Assembly: GCA_009760855.2 (NCBI GenBank)
Contig: WPIO01000252.1
Location: 1-64,000 of the forward strand
Source: Cristatella mucedo
Lineage: Eukaryota; Bryozoa; Phylactolaemata; Cristatellidae
DNA: 64,000 bases
Direction: 5' to 3'
The translations under genes and the position numbers were made by a program. The notes under the pieces are model-generated. The model searched no databases. It was not told the origin of the DNA and was given only the letters and a program-made list of their open reading frames with translations. This document shows, in pieces, positions 33,560-45,153 of this stretch (position 1 is the stretch's first letter; the number at the start of each line of letters is the position of its first letter).

Positions 33560-34255
33560 CAAGAACTAGGCCGCAAGCCTGGCGCTCGTAATGGCACCGG
33601 TTTCAGTGGCCGGGCGAAAAACATTAGGGTCCCGCGTAAGCCGTTGTACTGCGGTTAGTGGCTTTGTGGGCGTGGCCACGCCCGCAGTGCGATGTGGTTC
33701 CACCGCCAAGCCGAACTCGCCCCAGTCTGCCCTGCCAACGAGGGTGCTGCGTACTGGCTCGTCTGTAAGGCGCTGCAGTCGGTCGGGCGGCTTCGGCCGA
33801 CGAAGTTCGATTGAAGTCGCTATGGGTCCGCTGCGGTCGCACGACCGGCTAGCCCTGCAGCGAACTACTTTTTGCTCGTCCGCCGGCCTGGGCGGACGCT
33901 GCCCCCCCCCCGAGCTGTTCCTCTCGCTCATCCTCTCGCTTCCTTCGCTGGCGCTTCTCCGGAGCCGCTCGCACGGCGGCTACCGCCGCGCATGCGCACG
34001 CACGCCCGCTCGCGCCGCCTGCGTACGATGCAGCCGTCGTTGTCGTCGCTACCGCCCACCCCTCACCCGCTGGGGGGGGGGGGGGCGCGCGCACCATTCG
34101 CCTTCGTCGAGCCATTTTCTCGCGCGAGCCCCTACAACGTGTGGGGGCAGCACCGATGGACGGAGGGAGGTATTTCAACAGTGGCCGATCGCGGCAGAGG
34201 TCAAGAGCGAAGTCCGTACAGGCCCGTTTTGTTCTAATATGTTCCAGGCCTATTT
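33560..34255. promoter_or_regulatory. GC-rich CpG island, no recognised gene
   Basis: About 700 bp of CpG-rich DNA with a poly-G run at 34,072-34,084. Long open frames exist on both strands (224 codons plus, 137 and 121 codons minus). They are mutually overlapping, and none shows a domain or conserved motif. Possibly a promoter or first-exon island. Confidence 0.4.
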
Positions 34256-34664
34256 TAAACACTGAAACTTCGCACTGTCTTTATAAATGGTCGGCCTTTA
34301 GAGAGGTGAATTAACCACAAGATTCAAAGTCTCGACCCATTTTTCGGAGATTCTGCCTTAAGATAGCAACTCCATATGCATTTCGCAGATAAAATGCATT
34401 CGGCAGCGAGAGATGGTAACAGACATCGAGCACTTGCCTACCAGCCATGGTCCAAATTAAATTTATAATTCATTTGTATAGAGCCTAATTCACCCTGGCT
34501 CAAAGCCTAGAGCACAACTCAGAGCAGTTTCCGGCGGGCAAATCAATGAATGTTACAGGGCTTCCGTTTACATGCTGCCTAACCGTAGATTACCGTATCG
34601 CCGATTTCTAGCGGCTATAATTCAGGAGTCACGTTTAATAAAGATGTCGGCAGTGGAAATATTG
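34256..34664. other. intergenic, nothing recognised
   Basis: AT-rich, with no supported gene or repeat copy. Confidence 0.35.
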
Positions 34665-35040
34665 GAAAGACATTTGCATAGCAACCTCAGAGAACCTAAT
34701 CTCTTTCTAGGCATTTTCAAATACTGGTGATGGAGATAGTCAATTGGTTAGCTTTAATGTAGGCATTGCCAGCACGCTTTAGCGCACAAAGGACAATTAA
34801 CAGGGACGACGGAAATTCATGCGAGGAATAGGCAGGTTTTAGCTTCTTCTTAAATGCCGTCACGTCAGACGACGTCAACAAGGTGTCAGCCAGAAATCAG
34901 TCAGTTCCTGGCTTTGGAAGCATATGAAATAAAGGTACGGTCTAAAGTATTTGTGGTTGGCTAGAGGCACCGCTATGCAACTTGAAGTGTTTCGCATAGT
35001 TAGGAAGAATACAGCGAATGAAGGGACCTACAAGTTTATA
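34665..35040 (-). mobile_element. LINE A 3' end, old copy
   Basis: Antisense and diverged: decayed hairpin (ATAGCAACCTCAGAGAACCT ... TTTCTAGGCATTTTCAAATA), 3' UTR with GTCAGCCAG and GTTCCTGGCTTTGGAAGCAT, ending near GAAGGGACCTACAAG. Confidence 0.65.
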
Positions 35041-35690
35041 TTTAAAATATAATATAATAAATAAATAATATGATATAATAAATAAAATATAATATTAATA
35101 ATAATATTTATATATTATATATATTTCCCTTTTATCATTCGGGTGCCATCGAAGCTTCGTTAGCGAAGGAGATGCACGGCTGAACCTGTTGGATATGTTG
35201 ACTAACATTGAAGCCACGTCCATCACCTACTATAGAGGCTTAATGGTTTTTGCAGCCCAGCGAAAGCTGAAATACTGTTGTCCAGAGTAGACAGAGCAAG
35301 GACAGAATAGCTAGTATCATCTTTAGTTAGTCAGTGCGGCAGGAAGTCCTTATCTTTAACAAGGATCTGATGAAATGGCTTGCTGCGGAAGCTGTCTTCG
35401 GAATGAAACTTTTAAACTTAAAGGAGTTATGAAAGATGCAACCTATATTACGAGCACATAATCACAGTTGAACTAGGGCACCATCATTCAGAGAGCAAAG
35501 TCTCTCCCAGTTTATCAGTATGCTGAGAGTGTCCTATGAGGAGTTTGGTTTATTAACGTTTAGCATTAGAAAACTCTGCCAGAATCCCGAGTCGTCGAAT
35601 GACAGACATCTTAAGTTGATTAAGAGCTGAAGCCGACTCCAATCGTTTAAATAATGGCTGCAGCAGGATATCGTCAGCGTAAAAGTGTCA
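35041..35690. other. intergenic, AT-rich
   Basis: Contains an irregular AATATAATA/ATAAATA run at 35,041-35,125. Nothing else recognised. Confidence 0.45.
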
Positions 35691-35692
35691 GC

Positions 35693-35769
35693 TCGAGGTC
35701 GTAGGTACGAGCTCTGTGGCACATGAGCAGTGCCTGAATATAGGCTAAGTTCTCTTAGGGCGCTGCATT

Positions 35770-35771
<2 letters not shown>
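35693..35771 (+). mobile_element. SINE-1 partial copy
   Basis: Only the B-box side (GAGGTCGTAGGTACGAGC) and tail (GCAGTGCCTGAATATAGGCT, GTTCTCTTAGGGCGCTGCAT) remain, running into a (TA)n tract. Confidence 0.55.

Positions 35772-35831
<60 letters not shown>
35772..35831. repeat. (TA)n microsatellite
   Basis: About 29 TA units immediately after the SINE-1 tail. Confidence 0.95.
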
Positions 35832-35834
<3 letters not shown>

Positions 35835-35884
35835 TATTTACTATAATATCAATGTGTGACTGGCCGTTACTAGTTATAAGAGAC

Positions 35885-37545
35885 TTAAACAATCATGATG
35901 AGCACCGCAGCAACAGCCAGGTCCACTAATTTCTTGACAGTCTGAAGAACTTCAGGTTGGTCCAACACGTTCAGCAAGGTCAAGTCTGTTAAGCGACGCA
36001 ACTCGAAAAGCATTAGCGCAGAGAAATATTGAAATCGTTCGGTGAGGCAGGTCTTCTTGGTATGCATCTAGACTTGACCGTTAGCCTCGATGACCTTACT
36101 GAAGCTATACATTTTGAAATTAGGAGTGCCCTTGACGAGCATGGTTCCATGCATTCCGCCAGTTTTCAAAGAATCGTGGAAAATCCTTTTGATTCTTCAA
36201 AAAATTCATGGTATTCACTATGTTAAGCACTGGACTGAACGCTGCCTTAAGAAAGCTACGGCCTGATGACGCTCTATCCAATTTCAAAGACTTCCTCCGA
36301 ATCTGCACCCACAAACTTATAGAAAGCCTGTTTTTTTTTTATTGAAAACTGAATTCGCATCCAAAACAGATTTATAAGACAATTCGCTTCCTAACTCTGA
36401 GGGTCTCACTCCCCAAATATTACCGGCTCGGTCGACAAGTCTATAGCATTCTTCACTGACACAATTGTACATGTTCTTGCCTCCATACAGCCCTTCTGAC
36501 TACAGAAATTGTTGAGTCGTAACCTGTACCCTCAAGCGATTTTCCGAGGTTTTGCTTGCGATGAGGGTACCTTAATAAAGTCTAGCAAAAATACCTCGTC
36601 TCCTGAAGATCCTGTAGGACCATTTCTGTGGTTTTTCGGTCAGAAACTTAGCCCAGCCATAACTGAAATGTCTCTCTGACTAGAAAAGGGGTTTGTACTC
36701 AAGTTCTTTCAATTGGTCGTCGTTAGATCGATACTTATTAAGTCCGCATACGATTAAGAGGTACTCGCAAATTTTACTTCTTCATTTTTTGTCAAAAAAT
36801 TCTTAAAAAGATTGCCGCTAGGCAGCTTGTAGCATGCCTTAAAAGAATAAATTGTCAGATATTTTTCAGTCGAAATTTAAGTAACAGCACTGCACTGAAA
36901 TTGCTATTTTCCGTAACCAATCAGATCCTATGCGGCAACGATCTCTGAATGTCACTTTCATAGCCTTGCAAGATATACCAGCTGCCGTCGACACCAATAA
37001 TCACGATATCTAATTAAACGATTGAGAACAACGACCGGTCTGGCAGAGGAGGAAAATCTTACTTGTCCGGTCGCGTTCAATTCACAACGTGTGGGGCAGG
37101 CATGTCTGATTCAATGGACCTGTCGTCGCCTGTAGAGTTGACAAGGGTCCGTCCTCGGTCCTCGTCCTTGGTCCTTTAATGTACTCAATTTATACTGAAC
37201 TTCTAGGAAAACTGATCCATGGAATCGACTATCACTTTTGTGCTGAAGATACTTAGCCGTATTTTTAGTTTTAAATGTCGGGATGTGCTGCAGCGACTGA
37301 TTAACTGAGTACGTGCCTTGCAAATATTTGATCCTGGATGTCGACAAATCTCTTGAACTTGGCGTCAATTTGCAAGCTGACCCTGTGCATGTCACCCCTA
37401 ACCATGTTATTCTTTTTTTTTCAGCATGATTTTACTTACCATTTAATTGCATTTCCCTTTGCAGCAAATGTAAAGCGCCTAGAAAGAGATTACGCTCTCT
37501 GAGGGCGGTTTATCAAGTACATTATTATTATTATTATTGTCAATA
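35885..37545 (+). mobile_element. old L2/CR1-like LINE, endonuclease-RT linker to 3' end
   Basis: Across several frames the translation follows ORF2 of L2/CR1 elements. It reads ALDEHGSMHSASFQRIVENP and LSNFKDFLRICTHKLIESL (linker after the endonuclease), then SPEDPVGPFL, GQKLSPAITE and RSILIKSAYD (RT fingers). IPAAVDTNNHDIS corresponds to the LSAAFDTIDHDIL-type motif, then YLSGRVQF. HGIDYHFCAEDT sits at the catalytic YADD box, which has lost its motif. The thumb and C-terminus are deleted, and at about 37,370 the copy jumps into 3' UTR, hairpin and (ATT)n. Many stops and frameshifts; inactive. Confidence 0.65.
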
Positions 37546-37774
37546 AAACGGAACTGCTACTCACCGCACACCTCAAGTGTTCGGCTGAACTAGAATGCAT
37601 CGCTCTTCTAATAGGTGGTGCCGTAGTGCGACCCTTATCACGTGCTTGGAATTGACTTTGACTGCTGCCTAAATTTTGTAAATTGAATTAAGAAGACTGT
37701 CTCCATAGCTAATCATCACGTCGATACCTTTCTAAGATAAGGTACTGTCTACCATGGTGGCTTGCAAAAGATTT

Positions 37775-38345
37775 TATTAGATCCTCAGTTCTGTCTCGGT
37801 TAGATTATGTCAACTACATGTTCACTGGGCGATCATAAAAGCCACTAGGCCACTGCAGCTGGTGATGAATATGACTACAAGGCTAGTTATAAAATCCCGC
37901 AGGTTTGACCATGCGGCTCCTTTGCTGAAAAGGAGCTTCAATGACTATCGGTCGATCAACAGATACAGAGTATCCTATGCTCCTTTGCTGACCTGCAAGG
38001 TCAAGGCCGCGGCTGAACTCCTTCATACCTAGCTGAGCTGCTGCACTAGTTTCAACCTCCTCGTGCCCTCAGGTCCTATATGGACAATAAAATAGCAGCC
38101 AACTGTGACACATTCTTTCCAGTTGCCCTGAGCTGCTACTTCTAGGCTAAGCACTACTTAAACCTCCCTCCTGACTCAGCAATGCTTCTAATTTTCCCTT
38201 CATTGAGTGAGATGAGTGATAAAGTCGGTTGGCTACCTAATGCATATCAAACGCCGCCTAGAGTTGAGTGAGATATACAACACTCTTCTGCGTAATACCC
38301 ACTTAGTCATTTTGGCTTGTGGAGTTAAAGACTGTGATAAATAAC
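37775..38345 (+). mobile_element. LINE B 3' half, decayed
   Basis: Starts with a RLDYVN-type motif (GTTAGATTATGTCAACTACA). It continues through CACTGCAGCTGGTGATGAAT and TTTGACCATGCGGCTCCTTT to the 3' segment TTGGCTTGTGGAGTTAAAGA. It parallels the copy at 14.0 kb. Confidence 0.65.
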
Positions 38346-38364
38346 ATATATAAATATGCTATTC

Positions 38365-38825
38365 ATTCCGTGCATTTGTGACATCCGTCTCGACTTGAGT
38401 AACTGACTGCTTGCTTGTCTACCGGCCTGTGCACTCAGTCGCTTACAGCTAGTGCATAACTCTGCAGCTAGGGTTGTTTGTCGTGAGCATCGCACGTGCC
38501 ACACCACACCACTTCTCGCTGCCCTGCACTGGCTCCCAGTCAAGAAACGCATCCACTTCAAGGTTCTGTCACTCACTTTTACGTCCCAGCATCCTTTGGC
38601 TCCAGCCTACCCATCATATTTGCTCCCCCACCAGACCAAGTATCGTACCACCCGCTTTTCGGTATCTAATCGTTTACCAATCCCTAACCATGTTATTCAT
38701 GTTGTTTATCAAGCATGATATACTCACCATTCAACTGTGTTTCCCTTTGCAGCAGATGTAAAGCGCCTAGAAAGGATTGAGTCCTCTGAGGGCACTTTAT
38801 CAAGTGTATTATTATTATTATTATA
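38365..38825 (+). mobile_element. LINE A 3' end with internal deletion
   Basis: Sense coding reads AARVVCREHRTCHTTPLLAA, LHWLPVKKRIHFKVLSLTF and PHQTKYRTTRFSVSNRL. The coding end and most of the 3' UTR are missing, with a jump to CCCTAACCATGTTATTCAT, hairpin and (ATT)n. Confidence 0.75.
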
Positions 38826-38834
38826 ATACCTCGT

Positions 38835-38935
38835 ACGAACCTTAGCCCACGACCTAGGTCATCACATACATTCACCTTGACCTCAGTAATTAAAGGCGAG
38901 CACCTTAACCACTAGGCGAATCCAGCGCACGGTAT
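38835..38935 (-). mobile_element. SINE-1 partial copy
   Basis: Antisense and diverged: GTACGAACCTTAGCCCACGA ... GCGAGCACCTTAACCACTAGGCGAA. The 3' hairpin is missing. Confidence 0.5.
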
Positions 38936-41105
38936 TTCATTACATTACATTCGTCGAATGAAAGAGCACTAATTATGCTAGCGTGTCTTAGGAAGGGCTC
39001 ACGAGAGCCGGCTTCGATCTTGAGCTGAGGACGACGCCATTTCAAAATGACCATCGGAAGTTCAAGCTACAGTCCACTCTAGAGAGTTCCTAGCTGCGCC
39101 GCCACCACATCCCAGTTAAGAATTCTGTGCAGCAGCGCAGCGGCGTGTGCCTCGAAATATCTCTTTGTAACCAGGTTACGCCGGCTCTGCGGGAGTGCAG
39201 CGCACTCAGTGAAGAACGAACATGCGGTATACAGTCAGGTTTGCACGCACGAGACAGACGTCCGTGAAAAACGCAAAAGGCGTGCAAGGTGCAAGCAAGG
39301 GCAGATTCGTCGATCTGACGGACTCGGTCGGCAGGCAAGCATCGCAGCGGCGGCTGCAACACCGCGGATGTGCAGCGTGCCTCTAGACTTCGCAGTCCGC
39401 CGGTTTGACCCAGGAGGCCGACGCGAAATCACTTCCGTTTCTCTGAAGCTACGATATCGCTCCGGGTCGCCGAGCGCTATCTAGGCGCAAAAGACTGGCT
39501 AACAGTACGGCATCCCTTTTACGCGTGGACGCACGCCCGAAAAAGGGAGCAGCTACAGAAGGGAGAACCTGCTAGCAGTCTCCTCAGCTGAGCCCGTGCG
39601 CCCGTACCGCTGCGGCCAGATCTCACGGCCTAGCTCAGCCTATAGTGCTGCCCTTCGGATGGTCTCCTCCTGATACCTGTACCCGTGCGGTTGTCGTTTG
39701 GCGCCATTTGGAGTCGATCGCTTCACGGATACAGGCCAACTCCTCATCCATACCCCTTAAGCGTGCGTTACAGCAAACTGCGCCGGGTGGATTAGGGGTA
39801 ACCATGGGCCGGCGTGCCTCGAGATAGTGCTTACGGCAAGCAAGCCGGAAGCCTGGCGGAAGCGAGTTGCTGACGCTCGCTTCGCGGTCGAGACACAAAA
39901 GTGCTCGCTGTTACCTGAGTTCATTGCGAGTGCTGATAATGCGACATATTAAAGCGGAACATTTACAACTAAAAATAAAATTAATTACAAAATGTTTTAG
40001 ATTATATCTCTTCGTTAAGTTGCACACATCGAACTCAGCTCCGCCATCGCTCGTCTGCTGGCGCGGTTTATGGTCCATCCCCGGCCGTTGGCTTGGCGCG
40101 ACGGCACGTGTTTACTATTTCTGGCCACCGGCTATAAGTCATATCCAAGCTGTTTCTTTTGGCGTTAAGGTATTTCAGTCGACATCGGCGCGGCGAACGA
40201 GCTCTTGGGTTTGTCACTGGGCCTAGGGCTGCATAAGTAGCAATTCCAGTGCACAAGCTGTTCCTGGCTTGCTGCATCTTGGAACTTGGCGGTTGCTCCG
40301 TGCTTGCCTGCGGATGTCTGTTCTCTCTCCGCGTGACTCGTGCGATCTGTACGATAGAAAAACAACTTTTCGCTACAAATAATAATTAGCGACATCCGCT
40401 GCACAATCAGATTAAAGCGACGGAATTATCCGGTCGCATTTTAAGGCTTACGACGACAAACTTGTGCTGAGACTGAATAAGATTGCCTCGACTCGGTTTC
40501 ATTTCCAAAATTATGGCAAAAGAATAGTAATGAGAAGGACAAACTCAGCAGATTCAGAAGGAAACAGTCAGCAATCATCAAATATTCTTCTTTTCGTCTC
40601 TAGCTTATGATAAAAAAGCTGTTGAAGGGGAGCGGCGGCCGTTGTGAGTTGGTTGTTTAAATAATGATTGGACGCAAGATCTTAAGATTTTGAATAATTA
40701 TTAGCGGAAATTATGGATTATGCATTGCCTTGTGGCTTACGCGGCACACGCTGCTAGCTTTGTCGGAATTTCGTAAACAATACTGTCTGCGACTATTGCC
40801 GAGATAGCAGCATTAGTTAACTTTACAACGACTGTACTAGCTTCCTATCGAGCGGTGTATTGACTGTCTGTAACACACTTTTAGGTCGTCTCGTTCTCTT
40901 GCTTTGCTCAGTCCATCAGAAGTACTTCCTCATCATGTAATGCATTGTACCGTCTCACTGGAGCTGCTTTGCTCTGCCTCAAACCAATGTAATAGCCTTA
41001 ACAGACCATGTCGTCAGTTCTTATGCTCTTGAAGGCTGAAGCTCACTCACAACTGACGTCATTGCACCCCTTAATTGACACTTACAGAAACTGAACCGCA
41101 GGTGT
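38936..41105. other. intergenic, two GC-rich patches
   Basis: Patches at 39,090-39,480 and 39,560-39,900 carry overlapping open frames on both strands. The minus-strand 39,635-39,898 frame includes DEELACIREAIDSKWRQ, which is unrecognised. The rest is AT-rich with no repeat copy identified. Confidence 0.4.
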
Positions 41106-41109
41106 TCGT

Positions 41110-41225
41110 CACAGCATGATATTACTCACCATTCAATCACGTTTCCCTTTGCAGCAAATGCAAAGCGCCTAGAAAGAGATTGAGTTCTCTGAGGGCTCTT
41201 TATCAAGTGCATTATTATCATTATA
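41110..41225 (+). mobile_element. LINE A 3' end
   Basis: AGCATGATATTACTCACC, CAGCAAATGCAAAGCGCCTA, hairpin, TCTGAGGGCTCTTTATCAAG and ATT tail. Located 0.9 kb upstream of the REC8 start codon. Confidence 0.8.
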
Positions 41226-42093
41226 AATCTGATTGAATTGTTCCGTGTGTGCTTTTGAGTGCTGACGCTGGGCATTTTATCAATAGCCAATTGACACCAT
41301 TTACTTTCCACCGCATGTAAAGTGGCCCGATAAAATTCGAGTGCAGTCTAAATGCTTTTTTAATATGATCCTAAGATGCTGTCAAGCCTAAGATAGCTGA
41401 GCGTGTCTACATGCTTGTTTTAGGAGAGTAGTCAATACCTCCATCGACAGAAATTGAAGCTCAGCTCAAAGACTGATTCTGATCTTTTGACACTTTAGCT
41501 TGCAGTGAAGTAAATAAGCTCTCTGGTATTTCGCGTGGTTGCTATGGCATTAAGACTAGCGTTCAATCACATTAGCTTTGGCTTATTTATTTATTTTTTA
41601 TCATCCTTGCAGTGCCGTGGCAAAGCAGGTGTCCTCGCTAATGAGACTGGTATTGCAGCGCCCTAACGTAATGCCCACTGCCTCGAGGCTTGGGCCAGAA
41701 AGCGCTGATCGCACGTTAGTAGGCACGACTTTTATTAATGCGCTTCCCCGCAGGCACGTGCACTGGCAATGCCTCGACTAATATTACGGCCACGCACGTT
41801 CGTTCATTCGAATGAGCACATTCGTCCTTGAGACTGGCTCACTCAGCCTGCCTTTAGGAGAACAAGAGTTCAATGTCAGAGTGTTGCTGCGACTGCACTG
41901 TCTTGTGCGGCATTGTCTTGCATGTTGTCTTGAGAGATGTCTGTGTATTGTTGAGACTGGGTTGGTGCAGCAGCGAGCCAAAACTCTTGCCAGCTGCGCC
42001 TCTGCGCTTTGGTGGCTTCGAGCGGAGGTCGACTCGCTTTCGTCCTGCTCCCCCTGTTCGAGTTGTCGTTCAGCGCTGTCTGCTCTTTCAGGC
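41226..42093. promoter_or_regulatory. REC8 upstream region
   Basis: The last 90 bases are pyrimidine-rich and end in TGCTCTTTCAG at 42,091, a strong acceptor-like sequence three bases before the ATG. A 5' UTR intron, or trans-splicing to a leader, would use it. The frame is open upstream to 41,812, but family alignment puts the start at MFY. No TATA box is evident. Confidence 0.4.
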
Positions 42094-42218
42094 ATGTTTT
42101 ACAGTCAGGAGATACTCCAAAAGCGAGGCGGCAAGTTTGGTATAATATGGATAGCGGCAACCAAGTCTGTCAGTCTTACTAAGAAAGACTACTCGAGCGT
42201 CAACGTGCGCAAGATGTG
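42094..42218 (+). CDS. REC8: REC8 exon 1
   Basis: Residues 1-41 plus two bases: start of the Rad21/Rec8 N-terminal domain that contacts the SMC3 head. Donor GTAAGC. Confidence 0.85.
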
Positions 42219-45095
42219 GTAAGCCGTGACCGCCCGCGTCACGTCACGAGCGGGCGCCGCTCTCGGCTGCTGCTGTTGCTCGGGTCGGGGCAGCTGAGGC
42301 GCCTCAGCTGCCCCGACCATCGGAAAGCTGTCCGCCTCGCGAGCCAAGTGTGCTCGACCGTGACTCCGTCTGCGGCCGGCCCTGCGGGTCGACTCTTTTC
42401 AGTTACTGCGGTCTCTATGCTTTGGAACCCACTGCCGCCGACTGACATCGCGGTATGACATCTCCTTATTTTCGATGCCGCTGCGCATATGTCGATCTCG
42501 ACCCGCCCCCGAAGTATCAAGACTCCGGGTCCTTGCTCAGGGAAAGGGCGAGAGTGGCCGCAGGCACTTGGTCAGCATTCGACTTTGACACATAGTCCAC
42601 CCGAAAACCGCCGAGGCACTGCAGCTGCTGCCGCTGCTGCTTCATGAATGAGTCTGTAAAATCAACTCACTTTCGATGTTTTTCTTTTCACTTTACGCAT
42701 TTGGCTAAACAAGCAACACGAATAGCATGGTCAGGGGTGACATGCACAGGGTCAGCATGCAAGTGTGGTTAGTGGCAGCATTCAGCAGTGTCAGGCGATG
42801 GTCAGCTCTGTGGCCAATCGTTCAGCGCTCGCTTCTGCTGACGTTGTCGTTGCAGCATAGAAATAATGAACTATATCTTTCACCGAGTGGAGGCGACTCA
42901 CGGAGGCGGCGCTGGGGCGGCGGCGGCACGGCCCCGCTTCTCTCTGTATCTCTCGTCGCAGCTCATGTACGGAGTCATACGAGTCTACGGCAAGCAGCAC
43001 GAGTTCCTGCTTGGTGAGCTGCCGAGTGCATCGCGACGATGTCGTCGGACGCCTGCGAGCGTGGATCTCAGACGTCCTGGCTCTGTCGACCCTTTCCGGC
43101 GTCTGCCAGCAAAGCTTCGTGCTCGAGCGAAGCTGCCGTTAGAACGTGCCGGGCAGAGAAAGGGGCGTACTGTTTTCAGCCTCTTGGCACAAGCCAGGCC
43201 CAGGCTTGCCGTCAGTAACCAGCACCGAGCTCTAGTCAGTGACTTCACAGCATTTAAAAAGAAGCTAGAAGCACCAGTTTCTCGCAGCATATGATGGTTT
43301 CTAGCGATCTGTCTTTTGGGTGCTTATGCGTACTGACAGTGTACACATTGCAGGTTAATGCTCTTCCAACAGCACGTATGCAGAAGCAGGCAGAACCCTG
43401 AAGCTGGCTCACAGCCACGTGTGTTTTCTCGAGCGCCCCATACGCCGGCGTTCTAACTTCTCTTCACTTCCTCTCAGCCACAGCTCTTCCCTGCTGGGTA
43501 GCTGGAGGACAAAGCCGGCCGGGTCCAAACCACAGCCGCCACCAGACCACAGCTGGGCACGAGGCCACATCCACCAGCTGTTCGATCTTGGGTTGGTGGA
43601 GGACACTGGCAGTCTGCCTGCACCGGCCGAGTGCTTGAGTGCCCAGGGGTCTAGATCGTGCACATTCAAAGAAACACAAACTACACACCTTGCAAGTTAC
43701 TGTCGACTAATCACAGTTACGAGTTGACAATGTGCATGTTTCCTCTAACCATTTGGTTGTGCTTCCTGCACAGCATATGTAAAGCGCTTAGAAAGAGAGA
43801 GATTAAATTCTCTCAGGGCGGCATGAAAATGTGTTATTATTGACATTAATATTATTATTATTAATGCTATTATTATTAATAATAATTACTAATATTATTA
43901 TTATCACTACCGACAACAAAGGCAGTGCCACCTCGGCGTTGGAAGTTTGCAGTCGCACTATAGAGAGCAACGAACCCCATCGGCTTTTGTCGTGCTTTCC
44001 GATGATGGTACATTTTTGTTAAGTCTGCCGATTTGCTCTTAAAAGGTGCTCGGCATTCGTGCATCGAACTGCGATCGCCCCCACTAGCAGAGCAGTGCCG
44101 TTATTTGGTCGTCATTTTGTCACCCTCCTAGACGATTGTACCAACTTCTCTGTCAGAGTGAAGATGGCGCCGGCGAATCAGCAGCAGATAAATCTGGCTC
44201 AGTTGGACGGCAATCGCATGTGCCAAGATATAAACCACTTGATGTCAGTTGAGGGCGCTCAGTTTGACCCACTTTTTGGAAGGCTGACGATGGAGGATCC
44301 GTCGGCTGCTCGGGCCGTCGTCGTGCCATCCGTGGTACGTAGCTAGCTAGAAATGACGAAATGCATTGGCCGACGGTCGCTGTCTGCTGATACTGTCGAG
44401 AAGATGGCCAGGCAGAGCGATCGCCGAGGAAATTGTCGCGTTGAGCTCGCGGGCCGGCATGCTTTCGTGAACCTCGCAGGCAAGCGCTAGCCGAAGGAGA
44501 AAATTCGTGCCAAAAGTGTTCATCGGCTCAGGCGTGCCTAGATGCACCGAGGCGCATACAGCAGAGGCAGAGAAAGAGGCAGGAGCAAGAGGGGACAACA
44601 GGGTCCGAGACAGACATAGTCAGACGTACGGACAGGAGTGATTTTTCGCACGTGCTTACGTGTGTGCTCCCGTGTGCGTGTGTCAGCGCGAGAAAAGAGG
44701 GAGAGAAATCATAAGTAGAGAGCAGATGCTTTATTAAAGGAGAGAAAGTTGGCTTGGTGATGATTTCGCTGCTTGCTGCCTGCTGATAGATGCCTCTCGG
44801 CCCTTAGCAACGTGACTGCTGCCTAAACCTAATCCGTTAGTGCGAAATTCATTTAGGATTTCATCAACCAGTCGGCCGAAGGCCAGGTTAAAGAAGGGTC
44901 GAGCAAGAGCAGAAAAGCCACTGCATCCGTCGATGCCATCAGTAAGTGTCCTTTTGTTTTAGTCGATGCACACAGTTTTGCCCGCGCTGCCTCTCATCCG
45001 ACGTTGACCAGCTTGCATCGAGCGCCTGATCATTCCTAAAGCACCCTTACCTGGCCGTAGGATAGATGTCGTCTGCCTTCACCGTTGAAGGAGGC

Positions 45096-45153
<58 letters not shown>

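Noticed and set aside
33591..34265. 224-codon plus-strand frame as a gene
   Set aside because: Same situation: GC-rich, with long frames on both strands and no recognisable motif.
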